Positions 1 to 7,357 are shown, numbered from the stretch's first letter. The stretch is DNA of 13,134 bases from Actinomycetota bacterium (GCA_009698045.1 WLRE01000029.1:1-13134); one strand, 5' to 3'. Made by a program: numbers and translations. Notes: generated by a model not told the origin, from the letters alone.

Positions 1-1808
1 ATCATCTTGCCCTTAGGTCCGATGATTGCGCCAATCAGATCGACAGGAACCTTGACCGAGATGATGCGAGGAGCAAGAAGGCTCATCTCATCTGGTGCGT
101 CAATTGCTTGGTTCATGATTCCAAGAATGGTCATACGAGCTTCTTTTGCTTGGAGCAAAGCACCAGCAAGTACTGAAGCAGGAATTCCATCGAGCTTGGT
201 ATCGAGTTGTAGGGCAGTAACAAAATCCTTTGTTCCTGCAACTTTGAAGTCCATATCTCCGAATGCATCTTCTGCACCGAGAATATCTGTGATTGCTACG
301 TATTCAGTCTTGCCATCTACTTCATCAGAGATGAGGCCCATAGCAATACCAGCAACGGCGGCCTTGAGCGGCACACCAGCGTTAAGTAATGACATGGTTG
401 ATGCACAGACAGAACCCATAGATGTTGATCCATTGGAACCAAGTGCTTCAGAGACCTGACGGATTGCGTATGGGAATTCTTCGCGGGTAGGAAGAACTGG
501 AACCAATGCGCGCTCTGCAAGTGCACCGTGGCCGATTTCGCGGCGCTTAGGTGAACCAACACGACCAGTCTCGCCTACTGAGTAAGGAGGGAAGTTGTAG
601 TTGTGCATGTAACGCTTGTGGTTTTCAGGGCTCAAAGTATCGAGCTGTTGCTCCATCTTGAGCATGTTCAAGGTTGTTACGCCGAGAATTTGAGTCTCGC
701 CACGTTCGAAGATCGCTGAACCGTGAACGCGAGGAATAACTTCAACCTCGGCAGTAATTGCACGGATATCGCGCGGACCGCGACCATCAATACGTACCTT
801 CTCACGAAGAACGCGTTGACGAACAAGCTTCTTAGTAACAGAACGAAGTGCGGCTGAAACTTCCTTGCCACGGCCTTCGAACTGCTCGGTGAGTGATTCA
901 GTAACTGATGCATTGACTTCATCAAGAGCGGTTTCACGATCTTGCTTGCCAGCAATAGTCAGAGCCTTTGCGAGCTTATCCTTTGCAGCAGCTTCAACAG
1001 CGGCATAAACATCATCTTGGTAATCCAAGAAGACTGGGAATACGCCAGTTGGCTTTGCAGAACTCTTTGCGAGTTCCATCTGTGCTTCACAGAGTAAGCG
1101 GATAAATGGCTTTGCTGCATCAAGGCCTGCGCCAACAATCTCTTCAGTAGGAGCTTGTGCGCCATCCTTGATAAGTCCGATTGTCTTTGAGGTAGCTTCT
1201 GCTTCCACCATCATGATGGCAACATCGTCGCCTGCGATACGACCGGCAACAACCATGTCGAAGACAGCCTTTTCTAAATCAGAGTGGTTAGGGAATGCAA
1301 CCCATTGACCTTCGATTAGTGCAACGCGAACTCCACCAACTGGGCCAGAGAATGGCAGACCAGCAAGTTGAGTAGACATTGAGGCAGCGTTAATAGCAAT
1401 TACGTCGTACATGTGATCTGGGTTTAACGCCATAACAGTGACAACGATTTGAACTTCGTTACGAAGTCCCTTAACGAATGTTGGACGCAATGGACGGTCG
1501 ATTAAACGACAAGTCAGAATTGCATCTTCAGATGGACGGCCTTCGCGACGGAAGAATGAACCAGGAATCTTTCCTGCTGCATACATACGCTCTTCAACAT
1601 CCACTGTAAGTGGGAAGAAGTCGAATTGGTCCTTAGGGTTTTTAGAGGCAGTTGTTGCTGAAAGCAACATCGAATCATCATCGAGATAAACGACTGCTGT
1701 ACCTGCTGCTTGACGAGCTAGGCGTCCGGTTTCAAAGCGGATCTCTCTCTTTCCAAACTTGCCGTTATCAATCTTTGCAACGGCGAACTTCACATCTTGA
1801 CCTTCCAT
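1..1808 (-). CDS. pnp: Polyribonucleotide nucleotidyltransferase (PNPase), 3' end cut by window edge
   Basis: PNPase degrades RNA 3' to 5' by phosphorolysis and is a core RNA-turnover enzyme. The reading frame is open from 1808 to the left edge, giving 602 codons of a protein usually about 740 long. Visible parts in order: first RNase PH core (RFETGRLARQAAGTAVVYLDD, near residues 23-43, then FFRREGRPS), the helical linker, second RNase PH core, and the start of the KH domain. The catalytic aspartates in GAEDAFGDMD fall at about residues 514 and 520. The frame leaves the window inside the KH GxxG loop (GPKG, residues 597-600), so the rest of KH and the S1 domain are not seen. I chose ATG 1808 over in-frame ATG 1820 because a GGAG at 1815-1818 sits 6 nt before it and the N-terminus then matches the length of other actinobacterial PNPases. 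It lies downstream of rpsO, as in many bacteria. Confidence 0.96.
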   Translation of the reverse strand, partial: MEGQDVKFAVAKIDNGKFGKREIRFETGRLARQAAGTAVVYLDDDSMLLSATTASKNPKDQFDFFPLTVDVEERMYAAGKIPGSFFRREGRPSEDAILTCRLIDRPLRPTFVKGLRNEVQIVVTVMALNPDHMYDVIAINAASMSTQLAGLPFSGPVGGVRVALIEGQWVAFPNHSDLEKAVFDMVVAGRIAGDDVAIMMVEAEATSKTIGLIKDGAQAPTEEIVGAGLDAAKPFIRLLCEAQMELAKSSAKPTGVFPVFLDYQDDVYAAVEAAAKDKLAKALTIAGKQDRETALDEVNASVTESLTEQFEGRGKEVSAALRSVTKKLVRQRVLREKVRIDGRGPRDIRAITAEVEVIPRVHGSAIFERGETQILGVTTLNMLKMEQQLDTLSPENHKRYMHNYNFPPYSVGETGRVGSPKRREIGHGALAERALVPVLPTREEFPYAIRQVSEALGSNGSTSMGSVCASTMSLLNAGVPLKAAVAGIAMGLISDEVDGKTEYVAITDILGAEDAFGDMDFKVAGTKDFVTALQLDTKLDGIPASVLAGALLQAKEARMTILGIMNQAIDAPDEMSLLAPRIISVKVPVDLIGAIIGPKGKM

Positions 1809-1832
1809 AGGTCGCTCCATTTCTTTAATCCC

Positions 1833-1851
1833 CACCAAAATTCTTTTGGTG
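1833..1851 (-). promoter_or_regulatory. Hairpin next to the pnp ribosome-binding region
   Basis: On the minus strand CACCAAAA and TTTTGGTG form a perfect 8-bp stem around a 3-nt GAA loop. The 3' arm runs directly into GGGG at 1829-1832, so the stem end touches the G-rich stretch upstream of the pnp start. There is no U-run after it, so it does not look like a terminator. It could limit ribosome access or protect the pnp mRNA 5' end after processing; that role is inferred. Confidence 0.6.
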
Positions 1852-1855
1852 AAGT

Positions 1856-1945
1856 GCCCTCACAACAGGAAATGGATCTTCGATCGAAGTTCACGGATAC
1901 GTATCCGGAAACCACTACCGAGGACCAATTAACTGGCGTGAGGGC
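1856..1945 (-). promoter_or_regulatory. Structured pnp leader, probable Actino-pnp RNA element
   Basis: A perfect 8-bp inverted repeat, GCCCTCAC (1938-1945) with GTGAGGGC (1856-1863) on the minus strand, closes a domain of about 90 nt. Inside it are two adjacent hairpins: 1888-1913, centred on the perfect 14-nt palindrome CGGATACGTATCCG (1894-1907) and extended by further pairs across one mismatch, and the perfect 12-nt palindrome CTTCGATCGAAG (1878-1889). The two share two bases, so they may compete at their junction. Established knowledge: a conserved structured RNA called the Actino-pnp motif is found in the 5' regions of actinobacterial PNPase genes and is proposed to mediate feedback control. 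Position and architecture fit that class, but I assign it from layout, not from a covariance-model match. Confidence 0.65.
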
Positions 1946-1956
1946 GTCTTCTTAAA

Positions 1957-1977
1957 TAGCTCTTAGATAAAAAGCTA
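1957..1977 (-). other. AU-rich stem-loop just after the rpsO stop
   Basis: On the minus strand TAGCTTT pairs with AGAGCTA (7 bp with one G-U pair, 7-nt loop), 8 nt after the rpsO stop codon, followed by TTTAAG. It could be a weak attenuator that reduces readthrough into pnp or a 3'-end stabiliser for a monocistronic rpsO mRNA. The stem is AT-rich and the U-run only three long, so terminator strength should be low. Confidence 0.3.
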
Positions 1978-1985
1978 ATTCTTAT

Positions 1986-2255
1986 TTAGCGGCGAATACC
2001 AAGCTTTTCGATAATCGCGCGGTAACGAGTGACATCTGTACGTGCAAGGTACTGCAAGATACGACGACGCTTACCCACCATAAGCAATAGACCACGACGG
2101 TTGTGGTGATCGTGCTTGTTGGTCTGTAGGTGTTCTGTAATTTGTTCAATACGGCGTGAGAGCAGAGCTACCTGAGCTTCAGGGCTTCCTGTGTCAGTGG
2201 CAGAAGTGCCGTACTTTGTGATGATTTCTTTTTTCTCTGCAGGCTGTAATGCCAT
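1986..2255 (-). CDS. rpsO: 30S ribosomal protein S15
   Basis: S15 is a primary 16S rRNA-binding protein that organises the central domain of the 30S subunit. The product is 89 residues, the usual family length, beginning MALQPAEKKEII and ending KLGIRR. It contains the conserved TGSPEAQVALL, the HHNRRGLL rRNA-binding segment and the basic GKRRRILQYL helix. The start at 2255 is supported by GGGAGTG at 2262-2268, 6 nt upstream; a longer frame starting at 2300 would add 15 residues unlike any S15 N-terminus and would cover the leader hairpins. It lies between ribF and pnp, the standard order, and is separated from both by unusually long gaps (140 and 177 nt), each holding RNA structure. Confidence 0.98.
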   Translation of the reverse strand: MALQPAEKKEIITKYGTSATDTGSPEAQVALLSRRIEQITEHLQTNKHDHHNRRGLLLMVGKRRRILQYLARTDVTRYRAIIEKLGIRR

Positions 2256-2261
2256 GTGTTT

Positions 2262-2314
2262 CACTCCCGTTACTGTCACGAGGGCCTCGGTGTAATTCAC
2301 GAAGGCTCGATTAC
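2262..2314 (-). promoter_or_regulatory. Structured rpsO leader, possible S15 autoregulatory site
   Basis: Two stem-loops precede the S15 Shine-Dalgarno (GGGAG at 2264-2268). The first (2292-2314) pairs GTAAT with ATTAC, then CGA with TCG across a 3-nt bulge. The second (2277-2292) pairs CGAG with CTCG around GCC, with two more pairs past a bulged C. They abut each other and end 9 nt before the Shine-Dalgarno. S15 represses its own translation in several phyla through unrelated leader folds; a similar role here is inferred from position only. Confidence 0.4.
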
Positions 2315-2342
2315 TCGCTTGAACGTCCTTTAAGACTGGGCA

Positions 2343-2372
2343 AGGTTACCAGCGGACCCTTGTGCAAGCCAA
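2343..2372 (-). promoter_or_regulatory. Candidate promoter for rpsO-pnp
   Basis: On the minus strand TTGGCT (2367-2372) and TAACCT (2343-2348) are spaced by 18 nt. TAACCT fits the loose actinobacterial -10 pattern TAnnnT, and the -35 box has the TTG core. Transcription would start near 2336, giving an 80-nt leader that includes both rpsO hairpins. A separate rpsO promoter is known in Streptomyces. Matches are partial, so this is tentative. Confidence 0.35.
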
Positions 2373-2395
2373 AACGGAGTCCAGATCACGCCTAA

Positions 2396-3274
2396 TTAGA
2401 GGGCTAATACCTTCTTGGCATTCTCACAATCCTGGGCCATCTGCACCAACAATGGCTCTAGTCCATCAAATTTCAAGGTGTCACGAAGTCGTGCAACAAA
2501 TTCAACATTTGCAATTTGATCGTATAAATCTAAATCAGTTTCATCCAACGCGTAGGCCTCTACTTGTCGGCCACGAACTCCGGGGAAAGTTGGGTTAGTG
2601 CCGATAGAAATTGCAGCTGGCCAGCGATTGGGTCCAACGGTTAGCCAGCCTGCATAAATTCCATCGGCTGGAATTGTCGCGAGCGAATCTAAACCAATAT
2701 TTGCTGTGGGATAGCCGATCTCTCGGCCACGTTTCTCGCCATGAATAACTGGTCCTTGCAGATAGAAATTTCGAGTCAATAGATCTGCCGCACGTTCAAC
2801 ATCGCCATCCTTTATAAGGTGACGAATGCGCGAAGAAGAGACTGGTGCGCCTCGGTTCTCTTCTAGGCTAACAATTGAGACTTCAAAACCTTTATTGCTA
2901 GAACGCAAGTATTCGGCGGTGCCAGCTGCTTTGTGGCCGAAAGTGAAATTAGCTCCTACGACAACGTGATCTGCTTTCAACTTTTGGATGAGGATTTTCT
3001 CAATAAATTCATCGGGAGACATCGCTGCAAATTCTGGCGTGAAATCAATAACCACAACTTCATCTGCGCCGTTCTTCATCAACAGGTGAACACGATCTTC
3101 CAGTGGAACCAGTTGCGATGGAGTGCGCTCGGGTGCGAAGACCGAGGTTGGATGTGGATAGAAAGTAAGCACAACAACTCGACCATGTTGTGTGGCCAGC
3201 TTGAGGAGGGCTTGGTGTCCTCGGTGAACGCCATCGAAAATTCCGATGACAACACAATTCTTCGCAGCGCTCAT
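2396..3274 (-). CDS. ribF: Bifunctional riboflavin kinase / FAD synthetase
   Basis: RibF phosphorylates riboflavin to FMN and then adenylates FMN to FAD in the cytoplasm. The 292-residue product has both modules. The N-terminal nucleotidyltransferase has GIFDGVHRGH (11-20), GANFTFGHKAAG (107-118) and SSSRIRHLI (146-154). The C-terminal kinase has IGYPTANI (186-193), GTNPTF (225-230) and the likely catalytic Glu in VEAYALD (E239). The start ATG lies 4 nt after the truB stop, suggesting coupled translation; a stop codon lies in frame just upstream, so no longer form is possible. The N-terminus is about 15 residues shorter than in many actinobacterial RibF proteins, which have a WRGLxxIP-like strand before the first motif, but no active-site motif is lost. 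Confidence 0.97.
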   Translation of the reverse strand: MSAAKNCVVIGIFDGVHRGHQALLKLATQHGRVVVLTFYPHPTSVFAPERTPSQLVPLEDRVHLLMKNGADEVVVIDFTPEFAAMSPDEFIEKILIQKLKADHVVVGANFTFGHKAAGTAEYLRSSNKGFEVSIVSLEENRGAPVSSSRIRHLIKDGDVERAADLLTRNFYLQGPVIHGEKRGREIGYPTANIGLDSLATIPADGIYAGWLTVGPNRWPAAISIGTNPTFPGVRGRQVEAYALDETDLDLYDQIANVEFVARLRDTLKFDGLEPLLVQMAQDCENAKKVLAL

Positions 3275-3278
3275 GTGG

Positions 3279-4151
3279 TTATTCTTTCACGGCTACAAGG
3301 ATGGGTGCAGCCACAGATTTTTCAGCCACAACTTTGTTTTCCAAGAGAGCTGCAAACTCCCCCGCTGGCGAGAGTGCCGCTACTGCACCAAATTCTGCGC
3401 TGGGTGCGAGATAGCGCCCGAATGAAATCTCAGTCATCTCTTCAAAGTCGAGAGTGCGAGTAGGAAGGATCTGAGAAATGCCGGCAGCAACTCCGATTGG
3501 TTCTGCACTCTCCCAATCACCGCAATCAGAGATAGAAAATGGTGAGACCAGTGTGCGGCGAAGTGAGGTGAGATGTCCGCCTACACCTAGCTGCTCGCCT
3601 AAATCTCGAGCGATAGCGCGAATGTATGTTCCAGCGGAACATTTCACACGTACGTCGATATCGATAAATCTGGCAGTGCGCACAATTGATTTAATCTCAA
3701 TTTCAAATACTTCAACTTCGCGTGCGGGAATATCGACAACTTCCCCATCACGAACGCGTTCATGCGCACGCTTGCCATCAATCTTGATTGCTGACACCGA
3801 ACTTGGTCGTTGTTGGATCTTGCCTATTTGCAAGGCTAATCCGCTGTTAATCTCTTCATCGGTGATATGTGAAGGATCAACAGTCGAAATTACATCGCCT
3901 TCACGGTCATCGGTATGTGTTGCGGAACCAAGGCGAATAATCGCTTCATACTCTTTAAGGCCATCGGTCACATATTGAAGTAAGCGAGTAGCGCTTCCTA
4001 TTCCAATTACTAGAACGCCCGTCGCCATTGGATCGAGCGTGCCAGCATGACCAATTTTCTTAGTAGCAAAGCGCTTGCGTAGTTTGGCAACAACATCATG
4101 GCTCGTCATTCCGCCAGATTTATCAACGAGCAGAAAGCCGTTAACCGACAC
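3279..4151 (-). CDS. truB: tRNA pseudouridine(55) synthase TruB
   Basis: TruB converts uridine 55 in the T-arm of most tRNAs to pseudouridine and also acts as a tRNA-folding chaperone. The 290-residue product shows the family motifs: GHAGTLDPMATGVL with catalytic Asp40, KEYEA (66-70), QRPSSVSAIKIDGKRAH (114-130) and SAGTYIRAIARDLG (172-185). The last roughly 75 residues form the divergent C-terminal domain typical of actinobacterial TruB. The start is GTG at 4151, 9 nt after the rbfA stop; no ATG fits the conserved N-terminus (NGFLLVDKSGGMTSHDVV), so GTG is the best choice. No clear Shine-Dalgarno is visible, so translation probably depends on rbfA. No DHH-family phosphoesterase gene separates it from rbfA, unlike in many actinobacteria. 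Confidence 0.97.
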   Translation of the reverse strand: MSVNGFLLVDKSGGMTSHDVVAKLRKRFATKKIGHAGTLDPMATGVLVIGIGSATRLLQYVTDGLKEYEAIIRLGSATHTDDREGDVISTVDPSHITDEEINSGLALQIGKIQQRPSSVSAIKIDGKRAHERVRDGEVVDIPAREVEVFEIEIKSIVRTARFIDIDVRVKCSAGTYIRAIARDLGEQLGVGGHLTSLRRTLVSPFSISDCGDWESAEPIGVAAGISQILPTRTLDFEEMTEISFGRYLAPSAEFGAVAALSPAGEFAALLENKVVAEKSVAAPILVAVKE

Positions 4152-4160
4152 AGAAACTAC

Positions 4161-4574
4161 TTAATCGAGTTTCTTGTAAGGATCTGCTTCGACCGGAGTT
4201 GCACCTTCGCGAAGTTTGGCGAGTTCAGCATCAGCTGCCTTCATCTGTGAGAGCAGATCATTCATCTCTGCCGCAGATTCAGCGAGACCATCGGCAATAA
4301 ATGTTATTGACGGAGTGATTCGAAGTCCGAGCGCTGCTCCTACTTCAGAGCGCAGCAGTCCCTTTGCGGAATTGAGCGCGGCTGCAGTAGATGCTTGTGC
4401 TTCTTCATCACCTAGCACGGTATAAAAAATTGATGCTTGTTGAAGGTCTCCAGTGACACGTACATCCGTGAGGGTGACGAACCCGAGTCGGGGATCTTTC
4501 ACCCGAGACTCGAGCGCGCCGGCAACTACCTCTTTAATGCGGTCGGCGACTTTAAGTGCACGATTGGAAGCCAT
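4161..4574 (-). CDS. rbfA: 30S ribosome-binding factor RbfA
   Basis: RbfA is a small KH-fold protein that binds immature 30S subunits and assists 16S rRNA 5'-end maturation. The 137-residue product shows the expected pattern: N-terminal basic helix (RALKVADRIKEVVAGAL), KDPRLGFVTLTDVRVTGDLQQASIFYTV (27-53) and LGLRITPSITFIAD (near 82-95). The C-terminal tail is charged and probably unstructured, as in relatives. Its ATG is separated from the infB stop by only GCC, so the two are almost certainly translationally coupled; the AAGAAG within the infB tail may act as a weak ribosome-binding site. The partnership with RimP and S15 in the same cluster makes functional sense. Confidence 0.97.
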   Translation of the reverse strand: MASNRALKVADRIKEVVAGALESRVKDPRLGFVTLTDVRVTGDLQQASIFYTVLGDEEAQASTAAALNSAKGLLRSEVGAALGLRITPSITFIADGLAESAAEMNDLLSQMKAADAELAKLREGATPVEADPYKKLD

Positions 4575-4577
4575 GGC

Positions 4578-7301
4578 TTATGCCCGCTTCTTTTCGCGCA
4601 TCTCGTAAGTCTGAATGATGTCGCCAACTTCAAGTGCCTTGTAGTTTCCGAGTCCGATACCGCACTCGAAACCTTCTTTAACTTCAGTGGCATCGTCTTT
4701 GAATCGACGGAGAGATTCGATAGTAAGACCTTCATCAATAACAACACCAGCACGCAGAGTACGAGCCTTAGCGTTACGACGAATAAATCCATCCTGTACG
4801 ACTGAGCCTGCGATATCTCCGAACTTGCTGGACTTAAAGATGTCGCGAACTTCAGCGTTACCGAGAACGATCTCTTCGTACTCTGGCTTAAGCAAGCCCT
4901 TGAGCGAAGCTTCAATCTCTTCAATTGCTTGGTAAATGACGGTGTAGAAACGAATCTCCACGCCTTCAGCATCAGCGAAAATTGCTGTCTGAGGTTCTGG
5001 CTTAACGTTGAAGCCGAGAATAACTGCAGTAGATGCAGATGCGAGGGTTACATCGTTCTTAGTAATTGCACCTACGCCGCGGTGGATAACACGAAGTTCA
5101 ACTTCGCTACCAACGTCGAGTTGTAGCAAGGCATCTTCGAGGGCTTCCACAGAACCTGAAACGTCACCCTTGAGGATGAGATTAAGAGTGGTGACCTTGG
5201 ATTGCTCCATGAAGTCTTCGAGTGAGACCTTCTTGCGAGTCTTAGCGAGAAGTGCGTTACGCATTGCAAGCTGACGCTTTTCGGCAATCTGACGAGCAGT
5301 GCGATCATCTTCAGCAACAATGAAAGTATCGCCAGCACCAGGCACAGATGTAAATCCAAGAACCTGAACTGGGCGAGATGGTCCAGCACTTTCGACGCTT
5401 TCACCATTCTCATCTAACATCGCACGAACGCGACCGAACGATCCGCCGGCAACGATTGCATCGCCAACATTAAGTGTTCCGCGTTGTACAAGAACCGTGG
5501 CAACTGGGCCACGACCCTTATCGAGGTTAGCTTCGATAGCAACACCACGTGCGACATCATCGGCAATTGCGCGAAGATCGATAGCAGCATCGGCAACAAG
5601 AAGAATCGCATCAATAAGCTCATCGATTCCAGTTCCTGCCTTTGCAGATACGTTAATAAACATAGTGTCGCCGCCATACTCTTCGGCAACTAAGTTGTAC
5701 TCAGTCAATTGTTGGCGGACCTTATCTGGGTTCGCGCCTTCCTTATCGACCTTGTTTACTGCAACGACGATCGGAACATCAGCAGCTTGAGCGTGGTTTA
5801 ACGCTTCAATAGTCTGAGGCATCACGCCATCATCAGCAGCAACTACAAGTACTGCAATATCGGTGACCTTGGCACCACGAGCACGCATCGCGGTAAACGC
5901 TTCGTGGCCTGGTGTATCGATAAAGGTAATAGCGCGATTGACGCCATCGTGATCATGGTGAATTTGGTAGGCACCGATGTGCTGAGTAATGCCGCCCGCT
6001 TCTGACTTAACAACTTCAGTCTGGCGAATTGCATCGAGCAAGCGAGTCTTACCGTGGTCAACGTGACCCATGACGGTGACGATTGGCGAGCGCACAACGA
6101 GATCTTCTTCGTTGATATCTTCAAGTTCGCCTTCGAGGTTGATATCGAATTCACGCAGAAGTTCGCGGTCTTCATCTTCAGGACTGACGACCTGAATGAT
6201 GTAACCAAGCTCTGCTCCGAGAAGCATGAAAGTGTCTTCATCGACAGATTGGGTTGCAGTCACCATCTCACCTAAGTGAAACAGTGCGGAAACTAACGCT
6301 GCTGGATCGCCACCGATCTTCTCGGCGAAGTCCATCAGAGTTGCACCGCGACGCAGGCGAATCGGAGTCTTGCCATCGCCGTGCGGAATAACTGCGCCAC
6401 CTAATGATGGTGCCGCCATATTGTCGAACTCTTCACGCAACGCCTTCTTACTCTTGTGCGCCTTGCGAGACTTACCGCCTTGCTTTCCAAATGCTCCAGC
6501 TGTGCCGCCACGTTGATGACGACCGCCACCTTTGTTAGGACCAAAATTATTTCCTGGCGCTGCACCGCCTGGGCCACCTGCATTAGGTGTGCGATAAGGA
6601 GATTGTGGTGCGCCACTTGCACCGCCGGGACCTGAAGGACGAGGAGCACCTGTACCTGGCGCACCGCCTGGACGTGCACCTTGTGGGCGCGCTGCAAAAC
6701 CTGGACGTACTGATCCTGGACGTGCACCAGACATCGGTGGACGCTCACCTGGACGAAGTGGTCGTTGTGCAGGAGGACGCGGAACTGCGCTACCTGCAGA
6801 GAATGGATTGTTACCTGCACGCGGAGGACGCGGCATATTTGTTGCGTTACCTGCAGAGAATGGATTATTTCCGGCTGCTGGTGGACGCGGCATATTTGTT
6901 GCGGAAGATGCAGCTGATGAAGCTGGATTTACTGGAGTAATTGGCGGGACTGGAGTTACGGGTGCAACCGGAATCGCTGCTTGCGCTTCTTCAATCTGTG
7001 CGCGTGTTCCCTCATCGAGTGAGGCAAGTGCTGCTGCAATCTCTTCTGGAGTGGGCGCAGCCGCTTTCTTTGCAGCGCTCTTCTTAGCTGCAGCTTTCTT
7101 TGCGGGCTTTGCCTCAGCAGGGGCAGCATCAGCTACCGCCTTGAGATCTGGAAATTTATCCATCAACTTGCGCACGACTGGTGCCTCAACAGTTGAGGAG
7201 GCCGAGCGAACGAACTCGCCGACTTCTTGGAGCTTAGCGAGAAGTTCTTTACTCTCTAAGCCTAAATCTTTTGCTAACTCGTAAACGCGAAGCTTTGCCA
7301 T
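4578..7301 (-). CDS. infB: Translation initiation factor IF-2
   Basis: IF2 is the GTPase that places initiator fMet-tRNA on the 30S subunit and promotes subunit joining. The 907-residue product has the IF2 N-terminal motif (MAKLRVYELAKDLG, then SKELLAKL), an Ala/Lys-rich stretch, a long Pro/Gly/Arg/Ala-rich linker to about residue 290, a second IF2-N-like segment (IRLRRGATLMDFAEKIG), then the GTPase core: G1 GHVDHGKT (412-419), G2 GGITQHIG (436-443), G3 DTPGH (462-466), G4 NKVD (516-519), G5 SAK (552-554). Beta-barrel and fMet-tRNA-binding C domains follow. The start at 7301 is fixed by AGGAAGG at 7306-7312; a GTG at 7325 in the same frame is not credible because it adds 8 residues before the conserved start. 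A two-copy 57-bp repeat lies in the linker, and the upstream gap holds leader structures. Confidence 0.97.
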   Translation of the reverse strand: MAKLRVYELAKDLGLESKELLAKLQEVGEFVRSASSTVEAPVVRKLMDKFPDLKAVADAAPAEAKPAKKAAAKKSAAKKAAAPTPEEIAAALASLDEGTRAQIEEAQAAIPVAPVTPVPPITPVNPASSAASSATNMPRPPAAGNNPFSAGNATNMPRPPRAGNNPFSAGSAVPRPPAQRPLRPGERPPMSGARPGSVRPGFAARPQGARPGGAPGTGAPRPSGPGGASGAPQSPYRTPNAGGPGGAAPGNNFGPNKGGGRHQRGGTAGAFGKQGGKSRKAHKSKKALREEFDNMAAPSLGGAVIPHGDGKTPIRLRRGATLMDFAEKIGGDPAALVSALFHLGEMVTATQSVDEDTFMLLGAELGYIIQVVSPEDEDRELLREFDINLEGELEDINEEDLVVRSPIVTVMGHVDHGKTRLLDAIRQTEVVKSEAGGITQHIGAYQIHHDHDGVNRAITFIDTPGHEAFTAMRARGAKVTDIAVLVVAADDGVMPQTIEALNHAQAADVPIVVAVNKVDKEGANPDKVRQQLTEYNLVAEEYGGDTMFINVSAKAGTGIDELIDAILLVADAAIDLRAIADDVARGVAIEANLDKGRGPVATVLVQRGTLNVGDAIVAGGSFGRVRAMLDENGESVESAGPSRPVQVLGFTSVPGAGDTFIVAEDDRTARQIAEKRQLAMRNALLAKTRKKVSLEDFMEQSKVTTLNLILKGDVSGSVEALEDALLQLDVGSEVELRVIHRGVGAITKNDVTLASASTAVILGFNVKPEPQTAIFADAEGVEIRFYTVIYQAIEEIEASLKGLLKPEYEEIVLGNAEVRDIFKSSKFGDIAGSVVQDGFIRRNAKARTLRAGVVIDEGLTIESLRRFKDDATEVKEGFECGIGLGNYKALEVGDIIQTYEMREKKRA
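6789..6902 (-). repeat. Tandem 57-bp repeat in the infB linker (two copies)
   Basis: Two adjacent 57-bp units (6846-6902 and 6789-6845) encode 19-residue copies, IF2 residues 134-152 and 153-171, each reading ATNMPRPP(A/R)AGNNPFSAG plus one residue. The copies match closely at DNA level, including shared runs of about 20 bases at each end, which suggests recent duplication. Partial further copies of the MPRPP/VPRPP theme follow. The unit length keeps the frame, so the effect is only a longer disordered linker. Confidence 0.85.
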
Positions 7302-7317
7302 ATTGCCTTCCTGACTT

Positions 7318-7340
7318 GGCCCCACGTCTGTGTTGGAGCC
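7318..7340 (-). promoter_or_regulatory. Hairpin upstream of the infB ribosome-binding site
   Basis: On the minus strand GGCTCC and GGGGCC can form 6 bp (one G-U pair) around an 11-nt loop. The stem ends 5 nt before the infB Shine-Dalgarno AGGAAGG (7306-7312), so it would stand beside the ribosome landing site without covering it. It is the third stem-loop in the infB leader. Confidence 0.4.
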
Positions 7341-7357
7341 TAAATAGATGCCTTACT

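Noticed and set aside
2256..2300. S15 extended to a start at 2300
   Set aside because: The 15 extra residues do not resemble any S15 and cover the leader hairpins; 2255 has a well-spaced GGGAG.
7302..7325. Longer infB starting at GTG 7325
   Set aside because: It adds 8 unconserved residues before the MAKLRVYELAKDLG start, and the good Shine-Dalgarno (7306-7312) serves 7301.
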